The notes: generated from the letters alone by a model not told the origin. A DNA stretch of 64,000 bases from Bacillus sp. SM2101 (GCF_018588585.1 NZ_JAEUFG010000006.1:179577-243576); one strand, 5' to 3'. Counted from the stretch's first letter, positions 8,787-18,463 are shown. A program made the numbers and translations.

Positions 8787-9926
8787 TTACGCAAAGAGCC
8801 TTAATTTTTTAGCCGATTTTTGAATAGCAGTTAATACTTTAGGTACTTCATGTATGGAATTATTATAGGATAAACTGATACGAATTGCACTTTCAGCTTC
8901 TTGCTCATTTTTTCCCATTGCTAACAATGTTTTACTTGCCACCCTTTTCTTTGAAGAGCATGCTGATGTTGTTGACAAATAAATTTGTTCCTCTTCTAAT
9001 GAGTGGACAAACACTTCCGGCTTTATTCCATGTATTGTCATATTAATAATATGTGGTGCGGAGCTTTTAGTAGATGTATTAAGTGTAATAAATGGTAATT
9101 TACTTAACTCATCCATATATGCATCTTTTATTTTTACCAGATCTTTAATTTTCATTTGATAATTTTCTAATGTAAGGCGTAGTGCTTTTGTCATTGCTAC
9201 GATCCCAGCTACATTTTCCGTTCCTGAACGATTATTGTACTCCTGAGAGCCCCCAGCAAGTAGTGGGGATACAGTAACTCCTTCTCGAATATAAAGAATT
9301 CCGTTACCTTTTAAGCCATGGAATTTATGCCCAGACATTGAACATAAATCAATAAAATTTTTTTTAAAATCTAGCGGCACTTTCCCTAACCCTTGTACAT
9401 GGTCTACATGAAATATAATTTTTGGATAAGCTTTTAATAATTTCCCAAATTCCGCAATCGGCTGAACTGAGCCAACCTCATTGTTCACATGTATGATAGA
9501 TACAAGGATTGTATCATCTCTGATTGCCTTTTTAACATCTTCTATTTGTACCATTCCATTTGAATTTACAGGTAAATAAGTAACATCATATCCAATTTCC
9601 TCAAGTTGCTTACATGCTTCCGTAACGGAAGGATGTTCTATAGTCGTTGTAATAATGTGTTTTCCTCGATTACGGTTAGCAAATGCAATACCTTTTATTG
9701 CATGATTATTTCCCTCCGTACCACCTGAATTAAATGTAATTTCATTTGGTTTAACATTTAATAGCTTTGCTGTTGTTTCTCGTGAGTGTGTCAATAGACG
9801 CTCTGCTTCACCACCAAGCTTATGTAATGAAGAAGGGTTCCCATAAAATTTACGAGACACAGTAACTAGTGAATCAATGACATCCTCATATGGATTTGTT
9901 GTAGCACTATTATCTAAATATATCAC
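8787..9926 (-). CDS. nifZ: Cysteine desulfurase dedicated to ThiI (NifZ type)
   Basis: PLP-dependent class V aminotransferase-fold enzyme that takes sulfur from cysteine and passes a persulfide to ThiI. 379 residues from a GTG start: SD-like CGGGGGA lies six bases upstream and the product begins MIYLDNSATT, like its homologues; a longer frame with MTLIGGL is rejected. The PLP lysine is Lys201 in SMSGHKFHG and the persulfide cysteine is Cys323 in STTSACSSK. Adjacent to thiI on the same strand. It may be annotated iscS or nifS in other genomes. Confidence 0.93.
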   Translation of the reverse strand: MIYLDNSATTNPYEDVIDSLVTVSRKFYGNPSSLHKLGGEAERLLTHSRETTAKLLNVKPNEITFNSGGTEGNNHAIKGIAFANRNRGKHIITTTIEHPSVTEACKQLEEIGYDVTYLPVNSNGMVQIEDVKKAIRDDTILVSIIHVNNEVGSVQPIAEFGKLLKAYPKIIFHVDHVQGLGKVPLDFKKNFIDLCSMSGHKFHGLKGNGILYIREGVTVSPLLAGGSQEYNNRSGTENVAGIVAMTKALRLTLENYQMKIKDLVKIKDAYMDELSKLPFITLNTSTKSSAPHIINMTIHGIKPEVFVHSLEEEQIYLSTTSACSSKKRVASKTLLAMGKNEQEAESAIRISLSYNNSIHEVPKVLTAIQKSAKKLRLFA

Positions 9927-10020
9927 AATAAGTCCCCCGATTAGTGTCATTTTGCAACTATCTATAATATCATATTTTCATTTAAATTCCCATAAAATCG
10001 ATAATTTAATCACATAAAAA

Positions 10021-10048
10021 AGATATACCTTAATTAAAAGGTATATCT
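10021..10048. terminator. Hairpin terminator between ezrA and nifZ
   Basis: Eleven-bp perfect stem AGATATACCTT / AAGGTATATCT with a 6-base loop, preceded by AAAAA (a T-tract for minus-strand transcripts). It is nearly 190 bases after the ezrA stop, with a repeat element in between. Confidence 0.65.
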
Positions 10049-10051
10049 TAT

Positions 10052-10195
10052 AAAGTGGCTGTTATCACAGTGATTGTCGTTTTTTTTTACTAGGAAATAA
10101 AGCACATGGCACCTTTTCTTCTCTAAAGGCTATAAAATCTTTCCTGCTTATATTTTGTGAAGTATAGCAACAAAGGTTATGAAAAAAGCCTATAA
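10052..10195 (-). repeat. Dispersed palindromic repeat, copy 1 (reverse orientation)
   Basis: Reverse-oriented copy of the intergenic repeat family. It opens with AAGTGGCTGTTATCACAG, has the central ATGGCACCTTTTCTTCTCT (matching the AAAAGATGCCA core of other copies) and closes with AGCAACAAAGGTTATGAAAA. It occupies most of the 309-base gap between ezrA and nifZ. Confidence 0.65.
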
Positions 10196-10235
10196 AATAA
10201 CATATCCAGCTTAATCAACTTAACAGAAAAATGAC

Positions 10236-11927
10236 TTATTTATCCTCTAACATTTCCTCTATTTTACTTAAAGCACCTGGCTCTATTTCTTCAATAGCAG
10301 TAGCTGCTTGTTCAAGTGATAATGAGTAATCATAACTTCTAAATGATACTTCAGACTCTTTCAGTTGTTCAGCAAGCTTCTTATTTTTACTTCTATACCG
10401 ATTCCCATACTGTATTAACTTTTCAACTAAGTAAGCTTGCTCAATCATTTCATCTGTCATTGTGGAGGATGCATTTACCTGCTCAACTGCTTTTGCAAGC
10501 AACTGATTAATAGCAACCATATCTAGAGGTTTTTCTTCAAGTTTTAAAAAGACCTGTTCAAGCGCATTTCTAGTCTCACTTAATACAGCTTGGTATGAAG
10601 CGGGAATACCCGGAATATTACTCTTTTGAACTTTTCTTTTTAGTTCCATGAGCTGCTTCTTCATCTCAGTTGTTTTTTCTCTTGCAAATAGTTCATCTTT
10701 ACGTAAATTTTGAAGCATCTCTTTAAATTGTTCATGTTGCTCTGTTAAATCGTTGATTCCTTCTAAACAACTCTCAAGTTCTTCTCTGACAATTGTATAG
10801 GCCAATTGTTCTTCATCTTTTTTATTTACAATTGCTGTATATCGTTTTTGAAGCTGACCGATTTGATTTTCTATATTATGGTACTTTGCAATTTCTTCTT
10901 CATCTAGATGATATAATTGTTGAACAAACAATGTTTCTTCTCGTGTCTCATTTGTCTCTTCTTTTAGAGAACGTATTAGTTCACTTACGTTATGTTGATT
11001 ATGATTGATAAAATGATGAGCCAATACTTCTTTCTCTAAAAGATCATATAGTGTCTCAATATTTTCTTTAGTTTCTTCTAGCCCTTTTGAAACATCATGT
11101 ATTTCTGTTTTTTCTATTAAATCTATATACTTACTAAGTTGTGTTCGTATTCGTTCAACTTCAATCTCAACTGGTATATGATCTAATTTGTACCCCTGTT
11201 CACTCATCTCAAGGTATCCACTATGAATTTCTTCAAGTTGGTTAGGTATCGTCCCTTGACATTCTGTTAATAATTGAGGTAATTGTTCCATCTTACTTTG
11301 CATTTCTTGAAGATTATTACTTAAATCTATTAAAGCCTCTTTTGCCTCTAAATAATCTCCATTAGCAGTAGTTTCATCAAAATGTAAAAATTCTTTTTCT
11401 AGTTCATCTAATTGATTTTCTAAATTTGTTTCCGCCTTACCATATAAGTGGCGTCTTGCTAGTAAATCCTTTTTTATATTCTTAAAGATAGTTCTAAACT
11501 CTTCTACGTCTAATCTATTTTGCTCTTCACTGCCTACTAATTCTTCCAGCTCTTTTAAGATTGTAGCAATATTGTCTTCTACGTCTTTTATCAATTGATC
11601 AATTTTCAGTAAAACTTCCTTTGATTTATTAAATCTGTATTTGTCTGTATATTCTTCTGCGTCAAACAATAATTCTTCTACATTTGGCAAGTGCAATGTA
11701 ATAATTTCATCCCACTCTTTACGCCAACGTTCAAAAAGCTCTTCTGTTTGTCCAGTCATATGAAGATCTTTCACCTTAGACATTTCATCAGTAACAGGAC
11801 GATTCATAATTTCTATTTTTATAGCATCTAATCGATCAATTTCTTTATACATCTTTTTTCTCATATATATACTAAAAATAATTGTAATAAGAATGATTGA
11901 AATTATTCCATATAATAATATATCCAT
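10236..11927 (-). CDS. ezrA: Septation ring formation regulator EzrA
   Basis: Negative regulator of FtsZ ring assembly. 563 residues, essentially the usual family length (~562). One N-terminal membrane helix (residues ~3-22), then a cytoplasmic domain that is nearly all helical coiled coil, with Glu/Lys/Leu heptads to the end and the conserved early stretch VKDLHMTGQTEELFERW. The start is the ATG after AAGGGAGC; the longest frame adds 11 N-terminal residues (MAENDSAREL...) encoded over the ribosome site and is rejected. Single gene between nifZ and the divergent hisJ. In the 345 bases to hisJ nothing was recognised beyond AT-rich promoter-like sequence. Confidence 0.96.
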   Translation of the reverse strand: MDILLYGIISIILITIIFSIYMRKKMYKEIDRLDAIKIEIMNRPVTDEMSKVKDLHMTGQTEELFERWRKEWDEIITLHLPNVEELLFDAEEYTDKYRFNKSKEVLLKIDQLIKDVEDNIATILKELEELVGSEEQNRLDVEEFRTIFKNIKKDLLARRHLYGKAETNLENQLDELEKEFLHFDETTANGDYLEAKEALIDLSNNLQEMQSKMEQLPQLLTECQGTIPNQLEEIHSGYLEMSEQGYKLDHIPVEIEVERIRTQLSKYIDLIEKTEIHDVSKGLEETKENIETLYDLLEKEVLAHHFINHNQHNVSELIRSLKEETNETREETLFVQQLYHLDEEEIAKYHNIENQIGQLQKRYTAIVNKKDEEQLAYTIVREELESCLEGINDLTEQHEQFKEMLQNLRKDELFAREKTTEMKKQLMELKRKVQKSNIPGIPASYQAVLSETRNALEQVFLKLEEKPLDMVAINQLLAKAVEQVNASSTMTDEMIEQAYLVEKLIQYGNRYRSKNKKLAEQLKESEVSFRSYDYSLSLEQAATAIEEIEPGALSKIEEMLEDK

Positions 11928-12272
11928 AATTAGCTCCCTTGCGCTATCGTTCTCTGCCATTCAACTATGTAAACAAGAAGTTCAAAATGGTTGACACTTT
12001 GAACATAGACGTACGATATAAAGGTAGTAGGCAAGAATGCTGTCGTTCAAATTAATCACTCGGTTTTGTTCGTGAATATGAGCTAGCACTCTACATATCA
12101 ATGTTTTTATGATAACATGTAAACGACATTTTTTGAGCAATAATTTAAAAATTTTTATAAAAATTAGCATTTTTTCCCGTTTTTTTTTAGAATAAATATT
12201 AAAAGTTTAAGCTCCATAATCATCCCCTAGTTTGGTCATGAAAGTTTTACATTTGTCGAAAGGAGAATTGCT

Positions 12273-13094
12273 ATGAAAAGTGACGGTCACGTCCACACAC
12301 CTTATTGTCCACATGGTACAGATCATTCAATTGAACAATATATAAATAGGGCGCTTAGCCTAAACTTATCAGAAATATCTTTTACTGAACATGCACCTTT
12401 ACCAGTGGGATTTGAGGACCCTACTCCACAACAAGATAGCGCTATGAAACCTTCACAGCTTGAAGAATACATAGCAACTATTTCAACCTTAAAAGAGAAG
12501 TATAAAAGTGAAATTAAAATTAATATTGGTTTAGAAGTTGACTATATTCAAGGGTTCGAATCAGAAACGAAAGAATTCCTAAATACATATGGAGCTGTAT
12601 TAGATGATTCTATTCTATCTGTCCATTTTTTACTGAACAATGGAGCATACCATTGTATAGATTATAGTCCGGAAATGTTCCACACAATTATTCAAAAAAT
12701 TGGTTCAATAGAAAAGGTATATCAACAATATTATGAGACTGTGTATCAGTCTGTTATTGCAGATTTAGGGGAACATAAACCAAAAAGAATTGGACATATC
12801 ACCCTCGTGAAAAAATTCCAAAAAAAATTTCCATGTAAATTGACTTTCTCAGACGAAATAGTAGAGCTTCTATCCATGGTGAAAAAGGAAAAAATGCAGC
12901 TTGATTACAATGGAGCAGGAGTAAATAAACCTTTATGCAAGGAAGCATACCCTTCAGATTGGATAATACTAGAAGCAATAAAGCAAGGAATTCCTCTAGT
13001 ATATGGGTCTGATGCTCATAGTGTAAAGGACTTAGGTCAAGGTTATTCTCACATCATTTGTAAGGATTATCTCAAAAACCCTACTAGTATTTAA
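12273..13094 (+). CDS. hisJ: Histidinol-phosphatase, PHP family
   Basis: Dephosphorylates L-histidinol phosphate in histidine synthesis. 273 residues in the PHP metal-dependent phosphatase family. Metal ligands are visible in GHVHTPYCPH (His6, His8, His14), FTEHAPLP, and GSDAHS near the C-terminus. AAAGGAG lies seven bases before the ATG. It is a lone gene away from any his operon, as in B. subtilis. Its last four bases overlap the end of the convergent TetR gene. Confidence 0.92.
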   Translation: MKSDGHVHTPYCPHGTDHSIEQYINRALSLNLSEISFTEHAPLPVGFEDPTPQQDSAMKPSQLEEYIATISTLKEKYKSEIKINIGLEVDYIQGFESETKEFLNTYGAVLDDSILSVHFLLNNGAYHCIDYSPEMFHTIIQKIGSIEKVYQQYYETVYQSVIADLGEHKPKRIGHITLVKKFQKKFPCKLTFSDEIVELLSMVKKEKMQLDYNGAGVNKPLCKEAYPSDWIILEAIKQGIPLVYGSDAHSVKDLGQGYSHIICKDYLKNPTSI

Positions 13095-13732
13095 ATCGCT
13101 GTTAATGATCGCTCTTCAGTGATTGGCATGTATACCATACCTTCTAACCAAACTTCAATTTGCTTCATATATTGGTTTAAAAAATACTCCTCAGTAGGAA
13201 TAATGTGGAGAACTTCAGAAATGTATTGACTCTGTAGATATGGTGTACTAAGAAAGCCTTTTAATTGAATAATCGTGTAGGGGATTGAAATATCCCTAAA
13301 CTCGCCATCTTTTATGCCTTTTTCAAATAATGCAATCAAATAGTATTTTTCCTTCGTTAAGTAAGTGGTCATAACTTCCCTAATCAAGGTTGTTTCTAGA
13401 GTAATTTCTCTGCAGACAAATCTTGTTAATAGATGATGTTGCTTTTGGTAGATTAACGTTTCGAGAACAAATTGTTTCAATATTTCCTTTGCAGATGTTT
13501 TCTCTGATGAACGAAGCACATTTTCTATTACTAAAAAATAACCTTCAAAAAAATTTGATACTAGGTATTCTAACAATCCTTCTTTACTAACGAAATAATA
13601 AGAAATATTTGCAACATTTACCTTCGCCCTATTAGCTATATCTCTAACCGATGTGCCTGTATAGCCATTAACATTAAATAACTCAATGGCTGCATTTATA
13701 ATTTTTTGTTTTGTTTTCATAGTGGTTGTCAT
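13091..13732 (-). CDS. yttP: TetR/AcrR-family transcriptional regulator YttP
   Basis: 213 residues. The N-terminal TetR helix-turn-helix covers about residues 10-55 (TSVRDIANRAKVNVANISYY followed by FVSKEGLL). The all-helical ligand/dimer domain that follows has no recognisable specificity. The site GGGGTGAT precedes the ATG. Position next to hisJ matches yttP of B. subtilis, whose regulon is poorly defined. It converges on hisJ with a four-base overlap and has no terminator between, so readthrough from either side would be antisense to the other. Confidence 0.85.
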   Translation of the reverse strand: MTTTMKTKQKIINAAIELFNVNGYTGTSVRDIANRAKVNVANISYYFVSKEGLLEYLVSNFFEGYFLVIENVLRSSEKTSAKEILKQFVLETLIYQKQHHLLTRFVCREITLETTLIREVMTTYLTKEKYYLIALFEKGIKDGEFRDISIPYTIIQLKGFLSTPYLQSQYISEVLHIIPTEEYFLNQYMKQIEVWLEGMVYMPITEERSLTAI

Positions 13733-14171
13733 ATGTTATCACCCCTAAGAAAATAGTTAATATAATATATTCTTTAGATCTTTATTGAAACCTTCCTATT
13801 TCTATCGACAAACTCATGCATAAATCAACGTTTTTTGATATGATTAGTAAAACCTTGAATCTAGGCTCATTCAATATGAACTTACCATTTCTTATTTATA
13901 ATAAGTTTCTTTGCGAAAATGTTGGTAAGTCCTAGAGCAAGAAGGAGCAAAATAAATGGTGAATCGTGTCCACCAACACGGTACATGTCGATTTATATAA
14001 AGCTGTTTTCGTATGTTTTCTCGTATTAATAAAAACACACGAATACAACGATTGTTTCGGGCCATCTATACTCTATATTTTAGCAATTTTGTATAAACCA
14101 ACAAAGTTTACGAATGAGCCCTAAATAATCACGATAATTTTTAGTTACTTATTTTAGATAGGGGGATTTAT
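13733..14171. other. 439-base gene-free gap between yttP and ytsP
   Basis: No gene seen. It holds one reverse-oriented copy of the dispersed repeat (13999-14122), a possible older partial copy at about 13880-13940 (GTTTCTTTGCGAAAATGTTGG), and AT-rich sequence likely to carry the promoters of the two divergent genes. Confidence 0.6.
13999..14122 (-). repeat. Dispersed palindromic repeat, copy 2 (reverse orientation)
   Basis: Runs from AAAGCTGTTTTCGTATG to CAACAAAGTTTACGAATGAG, the reversed right and left ends of the family. About 124 bases; the middle differs from other copies (GGGCCATCTATACTCT). Confidence 0.6.
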
Positions 14172-14663
14172 ATGTTTGAAGTGAAGAAGTATAAGGAAAA
14201 TAAAGAAGAGAATTATGAGCTCGTAATTAAGCAGCTTCATGCTCTTATAGAGGGCGAAAAGAACGATATAGCCAATTTAGCTAATGCAGCAGCGTTGCTA
14301 AATCAGTTTTTGGATAATATTAACTGGGTAGGTTTTTATTTAACAGATCATCCACATGACGAACTAGTTTTAGGGCCGTTTCAGGGTTTACCTGCATGTG
14401 TCAGAATTCCTTTCGGTAAAGGAGTATGTGGGACAGCTGCAAAACAAAACAAAACTATTAGAGTTGCTGATGTGCATCAATTCCCAGGGCACATTGCCTG
14501 TGATGCAGTAACACAATCAGAAATAGTTATACCATTAGTAAAAAACAACAAAGTGATTGGAGTGCTAGATATTGATAGTCCAATTAAAAATCGCTTTAAT
14601 GAACAGGATGAAAAATTCCTAGAAAAATTTACTCGCAAATTAGAAGAAGCCTTCGCTATGTAG
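14172..14663 (+). CDS. ytsP: Free methionine-(R)-sulfoxide reductase (GAF domain)
   Basis: 163-residue single GAF-domain enzyme that reduces free Met-R-sulfoxide, an oxidative-damage repair step. Three cysteines at 76, 86 and 110 (PACVRIP, GVCGTAA, HIACDA) keep the 10- and 24-residue spacing of the catalytic cysteines in the E. coli enzyme, which distinguishes it from sensory GAF domains. GGGGGA precedes the ATG. It is followed by its own hairpin. It neighbours the divergent regulator yttP and lies upstream of a convergent methionine gamma-lyase; two methionine-linked genes side by side may be coincidental. Confidence 0.9.
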   Translation: MFEVKKYKENKEENYELVIKQLHALIEGEKNDIANLANAAALLNQFLDNINWVGFYLTDHPHDELVLGPFQGLPACVRIPFGKGVCGTAAKQNKTIRVADVHQFPGHIACDAVTQSEIVIPLVKNNKVIGVLDIDSPIKNRFNEQDEKFLEKFTRKLEEAFAM

Positions 14664-14697
14664 CAAACCATCTAGGACTAAATGATTCATATCAATA

Positions 14698-14740
14698 GTA
14701 AAATGGGCGTCCTGCCCTTCACTTTCGACGCCCATTTTAC
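14698..14740. terminator. Terminator after ytsP
   Basis: Fourteen-bp perfect stem (GTAAAATGGGCGTC / GACGCCCATTTTAC) around a 15-base loop, 35 bases after the stop. The T-tract lies within the stem. Confidence 0.75.
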
Positions 14741-14747
14741 TGATAAA

Positions 14748-14889
14748 AACTGCTCTTTTCATATTGTTTGTTTTCGCATTGATTGTTTTTTTACACTAAG
14801 ATATACACACATAACACTAGAGGTTGTGGTATCTTTGCTCTTTTAAAACGAAAACTGCTTAGCAACAAAGTTTACGAAAAAAGTCCTTA
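14748..14889 (-). repeat. Dispersed palindromic repeat, copy 3 (reverse orientation)
   Basis: Starts at AACTGCTCTTTTCATATTG, contains TTTTCGCATTGATTGTTTTT, and closes with AGCAACAAAGTTTACGAAAA then AGTCCTTA. It touches the 3' end of the methionine gamma-lyase gene. Confidence 0.65.
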
Positions 14890-16074
14890 TATTTGATCCA
14901 AAGCCTGACTTAAATCTGACCATATATCTTCACAAGCTTCCAGTCCTAAAGATAATCTTAATAAATTGTCATGAATGCCCATTTTTAACCGAGCAGATTC
15001 TGGAATAACTGAGTGTGTCATAGTTGCGGGATGTTGAATTAGAGTTTCTGCATCGCCTAGACTAACAGCGATCTTAATTAACTTAAGTTTATTTAATAAA
15101 GATTGTGCTTCTACCTTATCTCCTTTTATCGTAAACGAAATTAAGCCTCCTGGTTTTTTCATTTGCTTCTGCATTATGTTGAACTGATTGCTAGAACTAT
15201 CTCCTGGATAAAAAACTTGTTCGACTTTTGGATGTTCTTGTAATTGTTGAGCAATTTGCTCCGCATTTGAACAGTGACGATCCATTCTGACAGGTAATGT
15301 TTTTAATCCGCGTAATAATAACCAAGCATCAAAAGGAGAAATTACACCCCCAATATCTTTTTGTGTTGTTTTTGCAACTGTGTCTATGAAGTCTTTTTTT
15401 CCAACTATTAAGCCAGCAATGACATCACCATGTCCACCAATATATTTTGTTGCACTATGAACAACCACATCACAACCTAATTTAAGGGGTTGTTGTAAAT
15501 ATGGTGAACTAAACGTATTGTCAACGATTACTGGTATGTCATATTCCTTCGCAACCTTAACAACCATTTCTATATCAATCAGCTTCATAGTGGGATTAAT
15601 GGGTGTTTCAATGTATATGCAAGCAGTATTCGGTCTAATTTCTTTTTTTAATTTATCCTCTGTTTCCATAGAACAGAAATCATGTGTAATTCCATATTTT
15701 TCGTCAATAAGCTGTAATAAACCAAACGTACAACCATATAGTCCTTGTGAACAAACGATATGATCTCCTGATTTGGTCATTGCTAACAAAACAGCAGATA
15801 CTGCTGCCATTCCTGAGCCAAATGCTAATCCTGCCTCTCCATGTTCTAAAGTAGCAATACGTTCTTCTAAAATTTTCACTGTTGGATTGCTTAATCTGGA
15901 GTATATATAGCCGTCTTCTTCCCCAGCAAATCTTCTCTCTCCTTGTTGTGCAGTTTCAAAAGTAAATGTGGAAGACTGAAACAATGGAGGCGTTAGACTG
16001 CCTAAATGTTCACTTGATTCATACCCACCGTGTATAACTAAGGTCTCAATATTTCGATACTTATGATCTTTCAT
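14887..16074 (-). CDS. megL: Methionine gamma-lyase (Cys/Met metabolism PLP enzyme)
   Basis: 395-residue fold-type I PLP enzyme of the cystathionine gamma family. The PLP lysine is Lys210 in SATKYIGGHGDVIAG. Cys115 in LYGCTF matches the active-site cysteine typical of methionine gamma-lyases and absent from most cystathionine lyases, so degradation of methionine to methanethiol, ammonia and 2-oxobutyrate is the best guess; cystathionine gamma-lyase remains possible. AAGGGGGG lies nine bases before the ATG. Transcribed alone on the minus strand; a catabolite-repressor-like site lies about 70 bases upstream. Confidence 0.85.
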   Translation of the reverse strand: MKDHKYRNIETLVIHGGYESSEHLGSLTPPLFQSSTFTFETAQQGERRFAGEEDGYIYSRLSNPTVKILEERIATLEHGEAGLAFGSGMAAVSAVLLAMTKSGDHIVCSQGLYGCTFGLLQLIDEKYGITHDFCSMETEDKLKKEIRPNTACIYIETPINPTMKLIDIEMVVKVAKEYDIPVIVDNTFSSPYLQQPLKLGCDVVVHSATKYIGGHGDVIAGLIVGKKDFIDTVAKTTQKDIGGVISPFDAWLLLRGLKTLPVRMDRHCSNAEQIAQQLQEHPKVEQVFYPGDSSSNQFNIMQKQMKKPGGLISFTIKGDKVEAQSLLNKLKLIKIAVSLGDAETLIQHPATMTHSVIPESARLKMGIHDNLLRLSLGLEACEDIWSDLSQALDQI

Positions 16075-16378
16075 CTCCGTATGCCCCCCTTAATTGTATA
16101 GGTTATTAATACAACCTCCTATATCATATGAAAAAGCGGACAAAAATGAAAGCGTTTTCTTTTGGTAATAAAAAAAAGGAGCTCCAATTTTTCTCCTTGC
16201 TGTATCGCATAAATTATTGTTTTCGTTCTAAAAGATTACCTCTTATCCAATTAGAGTTCGTGTATCTTTACATCTTAATAACAACGAAATCCAATAAATG
16301 TTCATCAACAAAGTTTACGAAAAGAGCAGCTCGGAAAAAACATGATTATCCATCGGAGCACCTGTATAAGCACTTTCT
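16075..16378. other. 304-base gap with a cre-like site and repeat remnants
   Basis: No gene. It holds the putative cre at 16146-16159 and a family-like repeat end CAACAAAGTTTACGAAAAGAG near 16305-16325. The small open frame across this gap has no ribosome site and is not accepted. Confidence 0.55.
16146..16159. promoter_or_regulatory. Putative CcpA-binding cre site upstream of megL
   Basis: TGAAAGCGTTTTCT matches the cre consensus TGWAANCGNTNWCA at 13 of 14 positions and is a near-palindrome. It lies 72 bases upstream of the megL start, in a likely promoter zone. Pattern match only. Confidence 0.45.
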
Positions 16379-18247
16379 TCAGTTCTCAACATTATAAGTG
16401 ACAAGTTGATTTTTTCCTGAACCTTTCGCTTTATACAGCGCTTTATCTGCATGAAAGATCAAATCGTTTAAACTGTTTTTATAGTCATTTCCCCAATAAG
16501 ACAGCCCACATGAAATCGTAATTTTTGGATTTGTACCATTTTCAATCTTTTTTATTAGACGTTTAGCAACTTCCTTACCAATTTTACAATCTACCCTTGG
16601 GAGGTAAATAGCAAATTCTTCTCCACCCCACCTCGCACCTATGTCTTTCTCTCGTATATGCATTTTAATAATGTCGGCCACTTGAATAAGAATATCATCT
16701 CCTACTTGATGACCATATGTGTCATTGACCTCTTTGAAATTGTCGATATCAATAAGTAATAGCGTTCCTTGGGGATCTTCACTTAATGAATACAAAATCT
16801 TTTCATCTAGATATTTCCTTGAATAAAGCTTCGTTAAATGGTCAGTAATAACTAGCTTTTCCAATTCTTCTCTTAACATAGAATTAGAAAATGCCAACGT
16901 AGAATGATGAATTAACGATTGCATTAATTTAAAATATTCAAAGGTAAAATGATGTGGTTGTTTATGTAAAATAAGTGCAAACCCTTTTAATTTATCACTA
17001 TGTACCATTGGTACTGACATTAAAGATCGGTAAATAGCATTCACTATATGATCAGTTTGAAGCTCTCCTATAAAGAGCGAATCCATTTCTTCTTTTATTT
17101 TTTTATGGATAAAGTGGATATATTCCTCACTATCCTTAGTTTCAAAAAAGCTTGTACTTCCTGGTAATACCGTAAGCTCGTTGTTATCGTCAATTAACAC
17201 AAAAACCACTTCTTGTGCATTGAACGAATTTATCATTTGGTCTGTCATAAATGCCATTATTTCTCTTAAACGAAGGTTAGAATTTAACGTATGTGAAGTT
17301 GCATTTATTAGCTGTAAATCAACAATCAATCGTTTCGACTGTTGATATAATTGTGCATTCTCTATCGCGCTACCTGCAGTATTTGCTAGCAATATAATAA
17401 AATCTACTTCCCGTTTAGGAAAAGCGATACTATTATGTGCTGTAATTTGTAACACTCCGTACACACCTTGCTTACCCCTAAGAGGAGCATACAAGATCGA
17501 TTGTTTTTCCTTCTGTTCAAAAAACACTTCACCATTGACATATGCTTTCATTGCGAGCTCATGAATATGGTTATCATCATAATTCAAATCTCTAATTTGC
17601 ATGTGATTCTGATTGTTGTTGTCATGTGAAAGAAGTAAATGATGTGTAAATGATGGAAAAATATCTTCAAGTGTCTCAATTATTTCCTCTAAAACGCTGT
17701 CGATTGACATGGAGGAATGAAACTTTGCTGTTATTTGATTCAGTTGCTCATAGCGTTTTTCCTCATTAGTAATATTTGTGAACTTCCTCACTTGGTTAAC
17801 AAATTTTTCGCACTCTCTTCCTATCTTCTGTAAAAATTGATTGCTATACTCATTGACGTTACTCTGTTTTATTAATAAAAAACCATTTTCTTCTATTAAA
17901 GTTTTAAAAGGGATCGTCACAGAAGAATCTCCTAATTGATCAAGTACAACTAGCGGCTGTCTTATAATAGTCTTATTGAGAAGATGCGGTAAAATTTTTG
18001 CAGATGAAATGAAGAACTGATCTAGCTCTTCAACAACACTTGTCATAGTTGAAGCTTCTAGAAAAAAATGATCGATTTCGTGGTTATATAAAAACAAACT
18101 AACTTCTAACGCTTGTAAATTAGTTTTAATAAGGTAGGTTAACTCCGATGGTATATGATAATAATTACTATGATTGTCATCAATTAATAACAGATCGAAT
18201 AACTCTGCTTTAATACGTGTATATATTTGCTCTTCCACTAGTTCCAT
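16379..18247 (-). CDS. dgcP: Diguanylate cyclase with GAF domains (DgcP/YtrP type)
   Basis: 622 residues with no membrane segment. Two or more GAF-type sensory regions fill residues ~1-450, then a complete GGDEF domain. The active site is GGEEF at 541-545, and an intact RxxD inhibitory site (REKD, 532-535) lies exactly five residues before it, so the enzyme is predicted active and product-inhibited. It makes cyclic di-GMP from two GTP. The gene next to rpsD in B. subtilis is ytrP (dgcP), with the same architecture. It is divergent from rpsD. The signal sensed by the GAF part is unknown. Confidence 0.92.
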   Translation of the reverse strand: MELVEEQIYTRIKAELFDLLLIDDNHSNYYHIPSELTYLIKTNLQALEVSLFLYNHEIDHFFLEASTMTSVVEELDQFFISSAKILPHLLNKTIIRQPLVVLDQLGDSSVTIPFKTLIEENGFLLIKQSNVNEYSNQFLQKIGRECEKFVNQVRKFTNITNEEKRYEQLNQITAKFHSSMSIDSVLEEIIETLEDIFPSFTHHLLLSHDNNNQNHMQIRDLNYDDNHIHELAMKAYVNGEVFFEQKEKQSILYAPLRGKQGVYGVLQITAHNSIAFPKREVDFIILLANTAGSAIENAQLYQQSKRLIVDLQLINATSHTLNSNLRLREIMAFMTDQMINSFNAQEVVFVLIDDNNELTVLPGSTSFFETKDSEEYIHFIHKKIKEEMDSLFIGELQTDHIVNAIYRSLMSVPMVHSDKLKGFALILHKQPHHFTFEYFKLMQSLIHHSTLAFSNSMLREELEKLVITDHLTKLYSRKYLDEKILYSLSEDPQGTLLLIDIDNFKEVNDTYGHQVGDDILIQVADIIKMHIREKDIGARWGGEEFAIYLPRVDCKIGKEVAKRLIKKIENGTNPKITISCGLSYWGNDYKNSLNDLIFHADKALYKAKGSGKNQLVTYNVEN

Positions 18248-18434
18248 TTTATCACCCGTTTATTAAGGTTTGGTTCATATATATGGAAAGTTTAAATAAT
18301 TCTGTCTTATCAATATTATATCTTAAAACCATTAATTTTTCCTAATTTTTTTCAAATTTTATAGTCAATTTGTCCCATAACACTACTTTTATCCTGATCA
18401 TTTTCTGTATATGTACTTTCTTATTATAACCTTC

Positions 18435-18463
18435 TTGACTTTCATGAAGAAAAAACATATAAT
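18435..18463 (+). promoter_or_regulatory. Strong sigma-A promoter of rpsD
   Basis: TTGACT (18435-18440) and TATAAT (18458-18463) separated by exactly 17 bases. Transcription would start near 18470, about 185 bases before the rpsD start. Confidence 0.85.

Noticed and set aside
11982-12170. Small minus-strand gene upstream of ezrA
   Set aside because: No ribosome site, AT-rich translation and it would fill the ezrA promoter region.
16128-16397. Small plus-strand gene between megL and dgcP
   Set aside because: Its composition is Lys/Phe/Ser-rich without a domain, it overlaps the 3' end of dgcP, and it covers the cre-like site and repeat sequence.
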